64,000 nt of DNA from CAZXWN01 sp964644695 [NCBI: uncultured bacterium] (GTDB lineage: Bacteria > UBP4 > UBA4092). Position 1 is the stretch's first letter. Each line of letters begins with the position of its first letter. The DNA is taken from positions 14,326-78,325 of the forward strand of contig CAZXWN010000012.1 in assembly GCA_964644695.1 (NCBI GenBank). The letters run 5' to 3'. Both the position numbers and the translations under genes were made by a program. Under the pieces are notes generated by a model that made no database searches, was not told the DNA's origin, and worked only from the letters and a program-made list of their open reading frames with translations. Positions 9,127 to 16,713 of this stretch are shown here, one piece after another.

Positions 9127-9951
9127 CATATCCCAAGGGCGAAGTATATCTTTCCAGCCACGGCCATCATGCCGCCATTTGGGTTTAGCGGCTTCAATCT
9201 GTTTTTCTCTATTGCGGATTTGATGCCAGGATGTGGGCTTTTCAACAGGTGGAGGGGGAGGGGGAGTTTCTTTCTTCTCATATTTGTCCAAGACTTCAAA
9301 AAGAAGATTCTGGCTGTGTACTGCAAGAATGGTGAAGGACAATATGACTGGACCGACAACAGTGAGAACCGTCAACATGACGACAGATAGTGTGGTTATC
9401 CCTGTCAAAAGCGTGGCTCCCAAATTATCCAGAGAAAGTAATATCATTCGGGTGAAGAGCTTTTTAAGGCCGGGATTTTGTTGAACAATCAGAGGGTAAA
9501 GATATTGTCCTGATATCAATATAAATATCGCCGCCCAAAAGGTTAAACCTGCCAGAAGTAACCCTGGAGTTCGCATTCCACCTTTTAGCTGTACATAAAA
9601 ATAAACATTCACAGCCAGCAATGCCAAAACAGCATAGAACACTAAGGTGGAAATCAGCGCTGGTTTCCAGAATAAACGGATACCTTCCCAGTAATGTTTC
9701 AAATGAATCTCTCGTTGCTCCACCATTCGTTGAGCCTGGTGATATAAGCCAATCAGCGGGATACTGAACAATGCAGCGGCCAACCCCAGAGAAAATAACA
9801 GAAGTAATGGGGGGAGCTTTACGGTGATACAAAATAATAAAACAATAAATGCGGGGATGGATAATAGAAAGGCGACCATATTACCAATGATTGCTTGTCC
9901 GAGATTATCGTAGAAATCCCAGAAAAATCCGCCTAATATTCGGCCCAGCAT
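9124..9951 (-). CDS. YesL/DUF624-like integral membrane protein
   Basis: Membrane protein of 275 residues with about five or six transmembrane segments. The pattern of a hydrophobic pair, a cytoplasmic loop (QRMVEQREIHLKHYWEGIR), more helices and a soluble tail resembles the DUF624/YesL group, but identity is uncertain. The cytoplasmic C-terminus holds a run of seven prolines and a basic, Trp-containing end. It is the last gene of the doxX-eamA-prmC-murA minus-strand run, 13 bases after murA. No function can be assigned. Confidence 0.75.
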   Translation of the reverse strand: MLGRILGGFFWDFYDNLGQAIIGNMVAFLLSIPAFIVLLFCITVKLPPLLLLFSLGLAAALFSIPLIGLYHQAQRMVEQREIHLKHYWEGIRLFWKPALISTLVFYAVLALLAVNVYFYVQLKGGMRTPGLLLAGLTFWAAIFILISGQYLYPLIVQQNPGLKKLFTRMILLSLDNLGATLLTGITTLSVVMLTVLTVVGPVILSFTILAVHSQNLLFEVLDKYEKKETPPPPPPVEKPTSWHQIRNREKQIEAAKPKWRHDGRGWKDILRPWDM

Positions 9952-9964
9952 TTAGATAACCGTC

Positions 9965-11221
9965 CTATTCCTTGACTCGTTGAATGCGGGCACCCAGAGA
10001 AGATAATTTCTCCTCCAGTTTTTCATACCCACGATCCAGGTGATAAACACGACTGATAGTCGTTTCACCCTGGGCGACCAGACCTGCCAGTGCCAGTGCG
10101 GCGGAGGCTCTTAAATCAGAAGCCATGACCGGTGCACCGGATAAAGAGGCGCAGCCGGTAACAATAGCGCTCTTCTCCTGGATTTGGATATTGGCACCCA
10201 GCCGTTGCAATTCACTGCAGTGCATGAATCGATTTTCCCAGATGTTTTCTCTGATAATCGAAGTCCCTTCGGAGACACACATCAGTGACATATATTGGGC
10301 CTGTAAATCAGTAGGAAATCCGGGGTAGGGTGATGTGGTGATATTGGATGCATGTAATTTGTTTGGAACGGAAACCAGCAGCCCGCCTACATCTTGTGTG
10401 ATTCGGACTCCAGCTTCCAGTAGCTTGGTTTGAACAGCGAGCATATGGTCTAATATGGCATTTCTAACCTTTACTTTACCGCCAGTGATGGCGGCGGCCA
10501 TAATGTAAGTTCCTGCTTCAATTCGGTCGGGGATAACGGTGTAATCAGTTCCGTTGAGATGCTTAACACCCTCAATTTGGATGATAGAGCTGCCGGCTCC
10601 GGAAATCTTTGCACCCATCTTTTTGAGGAAATTCGCCAAGTCTTCAATTTCGGGTTCGAGTGCGGCATTTTCTATCAGAGTTTTTCCCGGGGCTAAAACA
10701 GCGGCTAACATTACATTGACTGTGGCACCGACACTGGGAAAATCAAGATAGACTTCAGCGCCTCGAAGGCCTTCTCCTGAAGCGTTGACATATCCGCTGT
10801 CAATCTGAATATCGCAGCCAAGAGATTGAAAACCCTTCAAGTGAAGATTGATAGGACGAAGGCCAATGGCACACCCACCGGGCATGGAGACACGGGCCTT
10901 ACGGACTTTACCCAGCAATGACCCCAACACATAAATGGATGCACGCATCTTACGGACTAAATCGTAGGGTGCTTCAAATCCAGCCAGTGTAGTAGGGTCA
11001 ATCATCAAGGAATGATTGTCATATCGATTTGCTTTGACTCCCAGTGTTTTCATCACCAGCAGCATGTGCTCAACATCCGAGACAATCGGGACATTGTGCA
11101 GGAGACACGGAGAATCCGCCAGAATACAGGCGGCCATTAAGGCTAATACTGAATTTTTTGCACCGCTGACAGTGACATCCCCCTGGAGTGGAAAGCCGCC
11201 CGTGATGATTATTTTATCCAT
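9965..11221 (-). CDS. murA: UDP-N-acetylglucosamine 1-carboxyvinyltransferase
   Basis: First committed step of peptidoglycan synthesis: transfers enolpyruvate from PEP to UDP-GlcNAc in the cytoplasm. Length 418 residues, normal for MurA. The N-terminal substrate-binding KN is present (GAKNSVLALM), and the PEP-binding, fosfomycin-target cysteine is Cys117 in MPGGCAIGLRP, so the enzyme should be fosfomycin-sensitive at its active site. RPINLHLKG and the C-terminal DLRASAALALAGL are typical. I start at the ATG at 11221 (MDKIIITGG), 4 bases after prmC stops, with AAGGA upstream; an in-frame start 45 bases earlier would lie inside prmC. Confidence 0.97.
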   Translation of the reverse strand: MDKIIITGGFPLQGDVTVSGAKNSVLALMAACILADSPCLLHNVPIVSDVEHMLLVMKTLGVKANRYDNHSLMIDPTTLAGFEAPYDLVRKMRASIYVLGSLLGKVRKARVSMPGGCAIGLRPINLHLKGFQSLGCDIQIDSGYVNASGEGLRGAEVYLDFPSVGATVNVMLAAVLAPGKTLIENAALEPEIEDLANFLKKMGAKISGAGSSIIQIEGVKHLNGTDYTVIPDRIEAGTYIMAAAITGGKVKVRNAILDHMLAVQTKLLEAGVRITQDVGGLLVSVPNKLHASNITTSPYPGFPTDLQAQYMSLMCVSEGTSIIRENIWENRFMHCSELQRLGANIQIQEKSAIVTGCASLSGAPVMASDLRASAALALAGLVAQGETTISRVYHLDRGYEKLEEKLSSLGARIQRVKE

Positions 11222-11225
11222 GGTT

Positions 11226-12122
11226 TTATAAATCCTTGATGATGGGATCTTTTCTGGCGATGGCAAATCGTATGTTCTTTGCTAAATCACGCAGAATATT
11301 AATAGATTTTAACTCATATTGACCTGAGGCATGGAGGAGGTCTCTTAAGACCTCTCCCTGGTCTGAACCAATTTCGAGGAAAAGCCAGCCTCCGGGATTA
11401 AGATAATCGGGGGCTTCATGAACGATTTTTTTCAGGATAACTATACCCTTGGGACCGCCATTGAGTGCCAGATGGGGTTCATGATTTTTAACATCCTGGG
11501 ATAAATGTTCCATGTCTGCGTCGGCGATATAGGGAGGATTTGAAAGAATAAAATCAAAATGTCTTCCCTGTAGTTCAGTAAATAAGTCGGATTGTATGAG
11601 TTCCACAGTTTGGGGTGGAGTCAGTATCTTGGTTATATTCTCACGCGCAACATCCAGGGCCGCGGGACTGATGTCCGATGCGGCAACCTTTAAAGAGGGA
11701 CACATCTGGGCACAGGAAACGGCAATACATCCAGACCCGGTACATAAATCCAGAAGGGTATAATTGCCAGGGATATCCTGAACAAAATCCATCACTCTCT
11801 CAACCAGGAGTTCTGTCTCAGGCCGGGGGACCAAAACACTGGAGTTAACTTTGAAAGTCAGTCCCATGAATTCTTTTCGTCCCAGGATATAGGCTACCGG
11901 TTCATAGTTTAATCTGCGTTCTATCAATGAGTTGAATGTCCTGCTTTGGTCTTCATGGACAGGCCATTCAGGGTGTACCATCAAATCCACACGGCGACAC
12001 TTTAACACTTCCGCTAATAGTAACTCAGCGTCCAGTCGGGGACTGTCAATTCCCGCTTGAGTGAGAAGTTGATTCGCTTGGGTGAGTACATCATTGACGG
12101 TTGTTGTCAGATTATCAGGCAT
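11226..12122 (-). CDS. prmC: Peptide chain release factor N5-glutamine methyltransferase
   Basis: SAM-dependent methyltransferase of 298 residues that modifies the GGQ glutamine of release factors. It has an N-terminal helical bundle, the SAM-binding motif LLDLCTGSGCIA, and the catalytic NPPY at residues 195-198 with family context (SNPPYI). PRPETELLVE is also diagnostic. In many bacteria prmC is next to prfA; here prfA is 15 kb away on the other strand, and prmC sits between eamA (14-base gap) and murA (4-base gap). Confidence 0.96.
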   Translation of the reverse strand: MPDNLTTTVNDVLTQANQLLTQAGIDSPRLDAELLLAEVLKCRRVDLMVHPEWPVHEDQSRTFNSLIERRLNYEPVAYILGRKEFMGLTFKVNSSVLVPRPETELLVERVMDFVQDIPGNYTLLDLCTGSGCIAVSCAQMCPSLKVAASDISPAALDVARENITKILTPPQTVELIQSDLFTELQGRHFDFILSNPPYIADADMEHLSQDVKNHEPHLALNGGPKGIVILKKIVHEAPDYLNPGGWLFLEIGSDQGEVLRDLLHASGQYELKSINILRDLAKNIRFAIARKDPIIKDL

Positions 12123-12136
12123 GATACATGGGGGAT

Positions 12137-13057
12137 TTATTCGATGGGTTCAACTTCATCAGGATGTTCATCTGCCTTGCCTTTTCCCATGGAAAGCATA
12201 ACCCCTGTGAGAATTAATACACCACCAATGTAGGTTTCCATGTGAGGGACTTGGTTGAATACCAGATAGGCCAGGACGGAAGCAAGCACAGGCTCAACAT
12301 AAAGCGCTAGCCCTACCTTGTGAGCTGATATATATTTCAGTGACCAGTTGAGTAGCGAATGACCCATTAGTGTGGGGAAGATGACCATCATCGCAAGCCA
12401 GAACCAAACAGAGGATGAATAGGGAGCAAATGGATTTCCAGCAATGACCGCCAGTGTTCCCAGGAAAAATGCGGCCGCGCCATAAACGATGGTCATGTAA
12501 TTATTCAGCTCCACCCGGGGGCGAGTCTTTCGTCCGAAAAGAAAGTATATGGCTGCAAAAAATCCTGAAACAAGTGCCAGCATATCTCCCATGAATTCTT
12601 TTCCAGATAACTTCAAGTCACCGCCACTGATAATCACAGCCCCCAGAAAAGCGAGTGCTAACCCGATAATATCCCATTTCTCGACTTTCTCTTTTAAAAA
12701 TATCCACCCTAGAAAGGTGACAAATAAAGGCTGAGTGTTAACGAGAATGGTGGCACTCGAGATGGTGGTATAACCGAGGCAGGTGATCCATGTGGCAAAG
12801 TGAAGCCCTAAAAATAATCCAGCCAAAAGACTGTAGGGAATATCTTCTCTGGGTATTCGCAGCGACAGAGAACGGTTTTTATACCAGGCTCCACCCAGCA
12901 TAAAGATACCCGCAATGAGGAGTCGGTAAAAACCGATAATAAAAGCGGGCGCAGGGCATAAACGAATCAAGGTCCCGGCACTGGAGCCGGCAATGACGGC
13001 GAGTGTCAGGACCATGTAAGGTGCAATATGTGTTGAATTTGTTTTTTTGTTTACCAC
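12137..13057 (-). CDS. EamA-family (DMT superfamily) transporter
   Basis: Inner-membrane protein of 306 residues with about ten transmembrane helices in two EamA-type halves. Typical pieces are FYRLLIAGIFML, ATILVNTQPLFVTFLGWIFLKEKV in the first half and VEPVLASVLAYLVFNQ in the second. Family members move small metabolites or amino acids outward; the substrate is not predictable. Its start overlaps the end of the doxX-like gene by 7 bases, so it is translationally coupled to it. Confidence 0.92.
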   Translation of the reverse strand: MVNKKTNSTHIAPYMVLTLAVIAGSSAGTLIRLCPAPAFIIGFYRLLIAGIFMLGGAWYKNRSLSLRIPREDIPYSLLAGLFLGLHFATWITCLGYTTISSATILVNTQPLFVTFLGWIFLKEKVEKWDIIGLALAFLGAVIISGGDLKLSGKEFMGDMLALVSGFFAAIYFLFGRKTRPRVELNNYMTIVYGAAAFFLGTLAVIAGNPFAPYSSSVWFWLAMMVIFPTLMGHSLLNWSLKYISAHKVGLALYVEPVLASVLAYLVFNQVPHMETYIGGVLILTGVMLSMGKGKADEHPDEVEPIE

Positions 13058-13554
13058 AGAGGTACCTGGGGATATTTCTTTCTCAAGAAATAGTCTAACC
13101 CAAAATACCGACCAGCGGCACTAATCAATAAAACCAGGGACACTAATATGAAAACCAGGTTGATTGTTTCACTGGCTCCACCCTTGTATGCCGATGCAAG
13201 ATGATAATTCAAATTCATCAATATGGCACCTATGGCAGCAGGGCGAACCAGGAGCCCACCAATAAAAGCCAGCCCGACTAATATTTCTCCAAACACAACC
13301 AGGTAAGCAAAAATATCGGCGTTCGGTATAACCATGGTTTCTGTAATCTGGCGGTACCAGGGATACCAACCGGCAGGCATATCGTTCACCCACCCCTGAA
13401 TGACTCCCCCTAAGGCGCCAGGGTTGAGCATCCCGGGAAACTTGGCAAGCCCGGCTTTCAAAAACATAAGTCCCAGTCCTATCCGCAGGATGGCTAAAGG
13501 CCACCCGGAAGTAGAGAGTTTTGCATTTTCTTTTACTAAATCGCATGTATTCAT
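13051..13554 (-). CDS. DoxX-family membrane protein
   Basis: Protein of 167 residues with four hydrophobic segments and DoxX-type features (LAILRIGLGLMFLKAGLAKF near the start, then VFGEILVGLAFIGGLLVRPAAIGAILMNLNY). DoxX proteins are small membrane proteins linked to quinone or thiosulfate oxidation in some organisms, but most are uncharacterised. A strong AAAGGAGA precedes the ATG by 7 bases. It is the first gene of the five-gene minus-strand run to 9124. Confidence 0.88.
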   Translation of the reverse strand: MNTCDLVKENAKLSTSGWPLAILRIGLGLMFLKAGLAKFPGMLNPGALGGVIQGWVNDMPAGWYPWYRQITETMVIPNADIFAYLVVFGEILVGLAFIGGLLVRPAAIGAILMNLNYHLASAYKGGASETINLVFILVSLVLLISAAGRYFGLDYFLRKKYPQVPLW

Positions 13555-13653
13555 GATGTGTCTCCTTTCACTAAAGGGTCTCTATCTTTTCGTAACCCGA
13601 AAAATGATAATTCTGTTCCAAAATTAAAATAAGTCCTGATTTTGAACGAAGCA

Positions 13654-13697
13654 GAAACGAATCAGCTACGGAGAAGTTCCGAGCAGCTCCGTGGTTG
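13654..13697. repeat. Dispersed intergenic palindrome, copy A
   Basis: Imperfect inverted repeat with arms tACGGAG and CTCCGTg around a core TTCCGAGC, preceded by AACGAATCA. It aligns over about 41 bases, with roughly 80 percent identity by eye, to the copy at 51969-52010, including the AACGAATCA flank. A shortened relative is at 32530-32549. Confidence 0.65.
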
Positions 13698-13786
13698 GCT
13701 TGTTGCTGAAATTGTGCGAAACTGAGTGAAATGTTCTATTTTTAGTCAAGAGAATGACTATTTTGTGATTCTTTAAACAATTTTGC

Positions 13787-13815
13787 TTGACGAAAGTCTC
13801 CGATTTTTTTATAGT
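13787..13815 (+). promoter_or_regulatory. Sigma-70 promoter of the tRNA genes
   Basis: TTGACG (13787-13792), 17-base spacer, TATAGT (13810-13815). Transcription would begin around 13822, about 23 bases before tRNA-Val, and could include tRNA-Asp. Confidence 0.75.
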
Positions 13816-13844
13816 TAAATTCCTGTTTGATTTAAAGTTTGGCC

Positions 13845-13920
13845 GGGCGGGTAGCTCAGCTGGGAGAGCATCACCCTTACAAGGTGGGGGTCGCAGGTTC
13901 GAGCCCTGTCCCGCCCACCA
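13845..13920 (+). tRNA. tRNA-Val (anticodon TAC)
   Basis: Full cloverleaf of 76 bases: acceptor GGGCGGG pairs CCCGCCC, D-arm GCTC/GAGC, anticodon stem TCACC/GGTGG with loop CTTACAA, and T-arm GCAGG-TTCGAGC-CCTGT. The discriminator is A and the CCA end is genomically encoded. Confidence 0.97.
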
Positions 13921-14003
13921 GTTAAACTGATATAAATCTCCCAAAAAACGGGAACATGTGGTAAAATGGTTAAATCAGATTTTTCTGACAAGCCATTACT
14001 TAC

Positions 14004-14080
14004 GGAGCGGTAGTTCAGTTGGTTAGAACGCCTGCCTGTCACGCAGGAGGTCGCGGGTTCGAGTCCCGTCCGCTCCGCCA
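14004..14080 (+). tRNA. tRNA-Asp (anticodon GTC)
   Basis: Cloverleaf of 77 bases: acceptor GGAGCGG/CCGCTCC, anticodon stem CCTGC/GCAGG with loop CTGTCAC, T-loop TTCGAGT, discriminator G and encoded CCA. It lies 83 bases after tRNA-Val and is probably co-transcribed. Confidence 0.97.
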
Positions 14081-14419
14081 TATTACTTCCCTTGATCTAA
14101 GTCTGCCACTCCCAAATCATACAGGTTGTTTATTCCAATTGTTTTAATGAAACGATTGGAAAAACCCAAAGAGTTATGAGCGAGGTACTGGAATCTTCCC
14201 CTGAAAGTTAAGTAATTTTGGACTTTTAGCTGGTGAAAAATTTTGCACATTGAGTAACAAAGTGTAATAATTTGAGACAGCTTTGATAAAAAAAACTTGA
14301 CATAACAATCGTTTAGCAGATATAAATGAGTCAACAAGTGGTATAAAACGACCAACGGGGGAGGGCATCGGAAATAGATATGAAATACAAAACCGAGACC
14401 TCACAAGAGAGAGAGTTTC
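14081..14419. other. Intergenic region before the PilM-PilN gene
   Basis: About 340 bases without a gene. Apart from the promoter at 14297-14326 I see nothing; no clear tRNA terminator hairpin is visible. Confidence 0.6.
14297..14326 (+). promoter_or_regulatory. Sigma-70-like promoter of the PilM-PilN/secretin cluster
   Basis: Consensus -35 TTGACA (14297-14302), 18-base spacer, -10 TATAAA (14321-14326), giving a leader of about 85 bases before the ATG at 14420. Confidence 0.7.
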
Positions 14420-16186
14420 ATGCCAGATATCATTCCTGAAACCAGTTTTATTGGTATTGACATCGGCAGCAGTTGGGTCAAAGCCGTAGAGCTCAAAAAA
14501 GGGTTCGGCGGCTATGCCATCAGCAAAGTTGCCCGGAAGCAAATAGCTACACCGGAAACAGATACTCCTGAGGAACGGCAGAAAGCTAGCATTTCTGCTG
14601 TGACTTCTCTTTTACGGGAGAACGGGATGACAGGCCGGAATGTTGTAGTCGGTCTTCCTGGCTATCAAATATTTGTTCGGAAAATGAGAGTTCCTGATGC
14701 GGGCGGGGACCGAATTGGTAAGATTGTTCAATATGAAGCTCGCCAGCAGATTCCTTTCCCCTTAGAAAAAATCACACTGGACTTTCATTACAAACCTATC
14801 GCTGACAGTAATGAAGTAGAAGTCCTTTTAGTTGGTTCAAAAAAAGAAATTATTGCAGAATACATGGGCTGGTATCGCAAGTCGGGTTTGAAACTGAAAT
14901 ATTTGGATGTTTCTCCCGTCGCCCTGTATAACTTCCAAAAATATATTGATCCCGCCTTAGGTGATGAAGCCACAGCCTTAATTAATATTGGAGCTGCCAC
15001 GACGGATATTAGTATTGTCCGTGATGGCGAACTTGGGTTTACCCGTACCGCTCCCGTTGGTGGCAACGATATTACCCGTAACATAACAAAGTATCTTGAG
15101 ACCGACTTTGCCCGGGCTGAAGAACTGAAACTTCAGTTTGGCCGTGTTCCTCTGGATTACGAAGTATCCCTTGGATTAGATGAAGGGGGCTCCGCAGAAG
15201 AACAGTCTGTCAGTAAAGCCGTTGTGGCTGGATTAGACCGTATCGTTAATGAAATCCGTCGAACCTTTGATTACTATATTTCTCAACCTGACGGTGTCGC
15301 TATTGGTCGTGTGGTTATCAGTGGTGGAACCTCCTTACTCAAGAATATTGAAGGTTTCCTGAGTGAGAAACTGGCTATTCCTGTAACGACTGTTTCATCC
15401 ATGGAAACGTGGAGCAACCTAAAACAGGCACAGGATAAATTTGCCGAAGATATCCCATGGTGTACGACAGCTATCGGTTTAGCATTACGCAGTGCACCCA
15501 AAATTCCGAATATTACTCGAGTAGATTTCCTGCCGCAGGATTTGAAAAACATCCGCAACTTTAATCAAAAGCGATTACAAATATTAATCGCTGCAATATT
15601 GATGTTTGTGGTTGTGTATGCCGGGTCGTTGGTGGGTGGTTCCAAAATCTCCCAGTTAACATCCCAGGCGAATGAACTGAAGAGCAAAGCCCAACAGGTT
15701 AAATCCGGTAAAACTCAATACGATAGTTTACTGAAAAAGAAAGATGATATGGCTAAGGTCTATACAGGACTTCAGCTCGTTGTCGGTAAACGAGATTACT
15801 GGATGAATGCTTTGGCCGAAATAAATCAGAAACTCCCGGCTGACTTGTGGATTACGAAACTTCAGGCCTATCAGGATTATGAACAGAAACAAACAGGTAC
15901 CGGCGTTACGGGTATGATTTCTAACTTGGTCGGTAGTAGTCCATCTGGGCCGCAGTGGAAAATGGTTATTGAAGGCAAGACGACTCGCCAGGGTGCGGTG
16001 ACTGATTTGGCGAATAATCTCCAAAGTGCAAAATTCATGTCTTACAACAAAGACGGTAAGCCTGAATTACGAACGACCTTTATTTCTACATCTCCCACTC
16101 GAGACTCTCGTTTGGGTGTAGATGTTACATCGTTTACTTTTGAAATTATTTGTAAACCGCCGGCGTTTGCCGATCGGAAAATATAA
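14420..16186 (+). CDS. PilM-PilN fusion, type IV pilus/T2SS inner-membrane platform protein
   Basis: One protein of 588 residues joins two normally separate pilus proteins. Residues about 1-363 are PilM-like actin-fold ATPase: phosphate-1 loop GIDIGSSWVKAVEL, then VALINIGAATTDISI-type phosphate-2 and VVISGGTSLL adenosine motifs. Residue 365 onward is PilN-like: RVDFLPQDLKN, equivalent to the INLLP motif by which PilN binds PilM, a transmembrane helix (about 386-404), a coiled segment and a periplasmic alpha-beta domain. The resulting layout is like GspL of type II secretion. It heads a cluster with a small membrane protein and a giant secretin. A separate complete pilMNOPQ set lies at 32957. 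Ribosome site weak (GAGAGAG). Confidence 0.9.
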   Translation: MPDIIPETSFIGIDIGSSWVKAVELKKGFGGYAISKVARKQIATPETDTPEERQKASISAVTSLLRENGMTGRNVVVGLPGYQIFVRKMRVPDAGGDRIGKIVQYEARQQIPFPLEKITLDFHYKPIADSNEVEVLLVGSKKEIIAEYMGWYRKSGLKLKYLDVSPVALYNFQKYIDPALGDEATALINIGAATTDISIVRDGELGFTRTAPVGGNDITRNITKYLETDFARAEELKLQFGRVPLDYEVSLGLDEGGSAEEQSVSKAVVAGLDRIVNEIRRTFDYYISQPDGVAIGRVVISGGTSLLKNIEGFLSEKLAIPVTTVSSMETWSNLKQAQDKFAEDIPWCTTAIGLALRSAPKIPNITRVDFLPQDLKNIRNFNQKRLQILIAAILMFVVVYAGSLVGGSKISQLTSQANELKSKAQQVKSGKTQYDSLLKKKDDMAKVYTGLQLVVGKRDYWMNALAEINQKLPADLWITKLQAYQDYEQKQTGTGVTGMISNLVGSSPSGPQWKMVIEGKTTRQGAVTDLANNLQSAKFMSYNKDGKPELRTTFISTSPTRDSRLGVDVTSFTFEIICKPPAFADRKI

Positions 16187-16200
16187 AGAGGATTGAGACC

Positions 16201-16503
16201 ATGGCAAAAGTGAAAATGGATCCCCAGGATGTTCTTAAGCAGGTTATCAATCATTCTGAATATATTGTGATCGGTTTGTTGGTTTTAGTCCTAGTTGTTA
16301 TGGTTCTTTTGATGGGACGGTCTTCAAAGCTGGAGTTACCTCCTCCCGGTAAAATTGATACGAATATGACTTTGCCAAAAGATGCTATAACGGATGTGGA
16401 ACGTGCATTAAATGGATTGGTTCCCATTGAACAAAGCAAATATCAGAAGGAATTGTTAGAACGCAATATGTTTGCCCCGCAAGGACAAGCAGGTAATAAT
16501 TAA
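16201..16503 (+). CDS. Small bitopic membrane protein of the secretin cluster
   Basis: Protein of 100 residues: a short cytoplasmic head, one transmembrane helix (about 21-42) and a roughly 55-residue periplasmic tail. The tail ends in KYQKELLERNMFAP, which recalls the short motif (ERNxF, FxxP) at the start of PilP and GspC homology regions, but the domain itself is missing. It begins 14 bases after the PilM-PilN gene, with GAGG upstream. By position it could replace PilO/PilP or GspC/GspM as link between platform and secretin; that is inference. No confident family match. Confidence 0.8.
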   Translation: MAKVKMDPQDVLKQVINHSEYIVIGLLVLVLVVMVLLMGRSSKLELPPPGKIDTNMTLPKDAITDVERALNGLVPIEQSKYQKELLERNMFAPQGQAGNN

Positions 16504-16713
16504 TTTCGTGAATGTGGATTTGATTCTGATCAAAAAGAATAAAGTGATGAGAATTAGATAAAACATTCATTTTGAACTGTTAAGAGACGCTTGGTTTATG
16601 CTAACATAGGCGCTGTGTGTTTATGTTTTACTATATTGGGTTGGTTTATACCCAAAACAATTGAAGACAAACGAAAGAATAAATGAGAAATCATTTTTTG
16701 GAGGAATGTGACT

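Larger units (their letters stand above)
13555..13844. other. Intergenic region before the tRNA genes
   Basis: No gene seen. It holds the ribosome binding site of the doxX-like gene, one copy of a dispersed palindromic repeat (13663-13697) and the tRNA promoter (13787-13815). Confidence 0.7.

Noticed and set aside
9165-9484. Plus-strand frames within the YesL-like gene
   Set aside because: Shadows of the proline-run and membrane-helix codons; no start signals.
13845-14080. tRNA genes as an integration site of a mobile element
   Set aside because: No integrase, no direct repeat of the tRNA 3' end and ordinary genes on both sides.
13666-14081. Minus-strand frames across the tRNA genes
   Set aside because: They read through tRNA-Val and tRNA-Asp on the opposite strand; a known artefact.
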